A DNA stretch of 46,510 nucleotides from Gemmatimonadota bacterium (GTDB taxonomy: Bacteria; Gemmatimonadota; Gemmatimonadetes; Longimicrobiales; Longimicrobiaceae): positions 1 to 46,510 of the forward strand of contig JAIRKD010000040.1 of assembly GCA_031260285.1 (NCBI GenBank). The letters run 5' to 3'. The position numbers and the translations under genes are program-made. The notes under the pieces are model-generated. The model had not been told where the DNA came from, ran no database searches, and saw only the letters and a list, made by a program, of their open reading frames with translations. Numbering within the stretch: position 1 is the stretch's first letter; every line of letters starts with the position of its first letter. Positions 44,365 to 46,510 of this stretch are shown piece by piece.

Positions 44365-44643
44365 ATGAGCCGGACACAAACCAATCGCGATGACCGCATC
44401 GAGCTGCGCGCCACGGGAGATGAAAAGCGGCTTCTCACTGCCGCCGCTGCTTATGAGCGGCTCGACGTGACCAGCTTTGTCATGCGCGCTGTCCTGCCGG
44501 CCGCGCGCGAGGTCCTCGAACGGGCGGAACGCATCGCTTTGTCGAAGCGGGATACACTGCGCGTACTCGACCTTCTGGAAAACCCGCCAGCCCCGACGCC
44601 AGCCCTGCTTGCCGCGGCTCGTCGTCGTGTCGCCCGGGGATAG
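44365..44643 (+). CDS. DUF1778 (TacA-type) antitoxin
   Basis: 92 residues. Ribbon-helix-helix-like N-terminus DDRIELRATGDEKRLLTAAAAYERLDVTSFVMRAVLPAA, then a C-terminal part that would bind the toxin. This is the usual DUF1778 length and architecture. It precedes a GNAT toxin gene, as in tacAT loci, and is expected to neutralise it and repress its own promoter. Strong Shine-Dalgarno just upstream. Confidence 0.9.
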   Translation: MSRTQTNRDDRIELRATGDEKRLLTAAAAYERLDVTSFVMRAVLPAAREVLERAERIALSKRDTLRVLDLLENPPAPTPALLAAARRRVARG

Positions 44644-45205
44644 AAGGGTGCTTGACTGGTGCGAAGAACCTGTCGGGCGTGATCATGATCGCAAAGCGTT
44701 TGATTGCGGTTCGCCGGAGCTGAACGACTATCTGCGTCGACATGCCCGGCAGAACCATGAGGGCGGCGGCTCCAAGACATTCGTCGCAGTCTCCGCTGAA
44801 GCGCCCGCAACCATCCTTGGCTATTACTCCATCAGCCCGGCTTCGATCGAGTTCGCAAAAGTCCCCGTCGCTCTGACCAGGGGGCTCGGGCGCTATGATG
44901 TCTCCGTGTTCCGACTTGCCCGTCTGGCTGTGGCGCTTTCTGTGCAAGGTCGGGGACTCGGAGGCGATCTTTTGCTGGCGGCCGGAACCAGGGCGCTTGC
45001 CGTGGCCGCCCAGGTCGGCGGGGTGGCGCTGGCAATAGACGCCAAGGATGAAAAGGCCGCGCGCTGGTACGGACGCTTCGGCGCGATGCCGTTGCTCGAC
45101 AGCAGCCCGCTCAGCCTCATCCTGCCGTTCAAGGCCATCGCCGACGCTCTCGACGCCGTACAGAACGAAGGCTTGATGCTGCACGACAACCCGTTGACTG
45201 CTTGA
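44627..45205 (+). CDS. GNAT-family (TacT-type) toxin
   Basis: About 192 residues. N-terminal FDCGSPELNDYLRRHARQNHEGGGSKTFV is the TacT family signature. The acetyl-CoA loop is VALSVQGRGLGGDLLLAA, and ARWYGRFGAMPL holds the conserved Tyr near the active site. Characterised TacT toxins acetylate the amino group of charged tRNAs to stop translation. The start is uncertain: GTG at 44627 (overlapping the antitoxin by 17 bp) or GTG at 44648. No separate promoter seen. Confidence 0.88.
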   Translation: MSPGDRRVLDWCEEPVGRDHDRKAFDCGSPELNDYLRRHARQNHEGGGSKTFVAVSAEAPATILGYYSISPASIEFAKVPVALTRGLGRYDVSVFRLARLAVALSVQGRGLGGDLLLAAGTRALAVAAQVGGVALAIDAKDEKAARWYGRFGAMPLLDSSPLSLILPFKAIADALDAVQNEGLMLHDNPLTA

Positions 45206-45296
45206 AGGAAGGAGCAGCCCCCGTGACCCGTACAGAACAGGGGCCCTTCCCGACAGGGATCCCCCCACGCCCCTACCCGATTCTGATTCCTGACAC

Positions 45297-46510
45297 GTGA
45301 AGGCCGACTGGGTTACACCCCGCGACGCACTGCGGACGATCCTCGAATCCGTCAGTGTCCTGGGCACCGAAACCATATCCATTGCTGAGGCGCGGGGACG
45401 CATCCTCGGCGAGGACCTCATCGCGCCCATCGACCTCCCCCGCTGGACCAACAGCGGGATGGACGGATTTGCCGTTCACTCGGCGGATATGAAGGGAGCA
45501 AGCCCCTACACCCCCATCCCGCTGAAGGTAATCGCGGATATCCCCGCCGGATTATTTCCGGACCAGCCTCTCCCCCGGGGATGCGCGGCCCGTATCATGA
45601 CCGGCGCGCCGGTGCCCTCCGGCGCTGACTCCGTTGTGCGGGTTGAGGATACCAACGGAGGAACCGGAATTGGCGGCCCCGACGCCGAAGTCATCATCCT
45701 GAACGCGCGGGATGCCGGAAAGAACATCCGCCGGCAGGGTGACGAGATCGCCCAGGGGACAACCGGTCTGCGCGCCGGCACCCGGATGAACCCCGGCGCT
45801 CTGGGGATCGCGGCCTCCCTCGGCGGTGCCCGGCTGGTTGTTCACCGGCGTCCGATTGTCGCGTTGCTCACCTCGGGGGATGAGCTGGTCCATCTTGACC
45901 GCTACGACGAAGTTCTCGCCGGCCGCCGGACGATCTCGTCAAGCAGCTATTCAATCAAAGCCGCCCTTGAAGAAGCAGGCTGCGATGTCCGGTACCTCGG
46001 AATCGCAGACGATTCGCCGGAAAGCCTTCGGCAGACAATCAGACAGGCACGGGGCTGCGACGCGCTGGTCACAGTTGGCGGGATCAGTGTCGGGAACCAT
46101 GACTACGTCAAAGGCGTGCTGCTGGAGCTGGATACCCGGTTCAGCTTCTGGAGGGTGCGCATGCGGCCCGGCTCGCCGTTCGCGTTCGGCGTTGTGGGCA
46201 GCCTGGACGGGATCCCCTGGTTCGGCCTGCCGGGCAACCCGGCTTCTTCAGCGGTCACCTTCGAAACCTTCTGCCGGCCCGCCCTTCTGCGGATGGGTGG
46301 AACAGCCGCGATCCACAGGCGATGGATCTCCGCCCGCCTTCTGGATCAGGTGGAGGCGGTACCCGGTCTGACCCAGTTCATCCGGGTCCATCTGGACCAG
46401 GAGGAGGATGGGACGTTTGTGGCCCGGCTTACAGGGAAGCAGGCGTCGGGATACCTCAGCTCGATTGCGCTGGCAAACGGGTTGATGATTGTGGAGCCGG
46501 CGGAGGTGGC
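45297..46510 (+). CDS. moeA: Molybdopterin molybdenumtransferase MoeA (partial)
   Basis: 404 visible codons, running off the right edge. Inserts molybdenum into molybdopterin. Motifs: IDLPRWTNSGMDGFAV, AARIMTGAPVPSGADSVV, GKNIRRQGDEIAQG, VALLTSGDELV, DALVTVGGISVGNHDYVK, and WFGLPGNPASSAVTF. Start GTG at 45297: an in-frame stop (TGA) two codons upstream rules out any earlier start. Other molybdenum cofactor genes are not in the window. Confidence 0.95.
   Translation, partial: MKADWVTPRDALRTILESVSVLGTETISIAEARGRILGEDLIAPIDLPRWTNSGMDGFAVHSADMKGASPYTPIPLKVIADIPAGLFPDQPLPRGCAARIMTGAPVPSGADSVVRVEDTNGGTGIGGPDAEVIILNARDAGKNIRRQGDEIAQGTTGLRAGTRMNPGALGIAASLGGARLVVHRRPIVALLTSGDELVHLDRYDEVLAGRRTISSSSYSIKAALEEAGCDVRYLGIADDSPESLRQTIRQARGCDALVTVGGISVGNHDYVKGVLLELDTRFSFWRVRMRPGSPFAFGVVGSLDGIPWFGLPGNPASSAVTFETFCRPALLRMGGTAAIHRRWISARLLDQVEAVPGLTQFIRVHLDQEEDGTFVARLTGKQASGYLSSIALANGLMIVEPAEV

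Overview
The window is a GC-rich bacterial chromosome segment dominated by core housekeeping genes in compact, mostly minus-strand operons. The envelope genes (SPOR protein, DacB-type carboxypeptidase with LysM, beta-barrel-like protein, large secreted RHS protein) indicate a diderm. Signal peptides ending in ...AQ or ...GQ, the DUF2520 and UPF0104 genes, and the order prs-ctc-pth-ychF / rpsF-rpsR-DUF2232-rplI fit a Gemmatimonadota-like lineage. That assignment is inference from style and synteny, not from a marker-gene search.

Layout, left to right. (1) 1-10.4 kb, minus strand: dnaX (runs off the left edge), yraN, smc overlapping a SPOR-domain membrane protein, rsfS, then the ribosomal operon rpsF-rpsR-DUF2232-rplI, which ends at an intrinsic terminator. 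(2) 10.4-17.3 kb: an accessory island between rpsF and ychF. It holds a very large secreted RHS/YD-repeat protein whose AT-rich C-terminal tip carries an HEVWH zinc-protease motif, an overlapping AT-rich lipoprotein gene that may encode the cognate immunity protein, an IS3-type transposase remnant, and a displaced 411-bp copy of the RHS core. (3) 18-22.9 kb, minus strand: ychF, a REP-like palindrome pair, pth, ctc/rplY, prs, tRNA-Gln(UUG) and ispE. (4) 22.9-28.4 kb: six genes read hflX -> DUF2520 -> pdxJ -> Hpt-like/SIExLL-repeat protein -> UPF0104 -> ispE, each joined to the next by a 4-bp stop/start overlap. (5) 28.5-32.8 kb, minus strand: ZIP transporter -> rarA -> ABC permease -> ABC ATPase. 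(6) 33-46.5 kb: mixed strands, with a possible 36-residue membrane protein, dacB-LysM, an NlpC/P60 peptidase, recX, a response regulator fused to a GGDEF-like domain, a zinc-ribbon membrane protein, a secreted M15-like peptidase with a calcium-loop insertion, gpmI, an outer-membrane-like protein, a BON protein, a DUF1778/GNAT toxin-antitoxin pair, and moeA (runs off the right edge).

The most noteworthy accessory elements are the RHS metallopeptidase/lipoprotein pair with its displaced core cassette, and the uncharacterised Hpt-like protein with about twelve copies of a short acidic-hydrophobic motif inside a translationally coupled housekeeping operon. No CRISPR array, rRNA, prophage or intact insertion sequence was seen.
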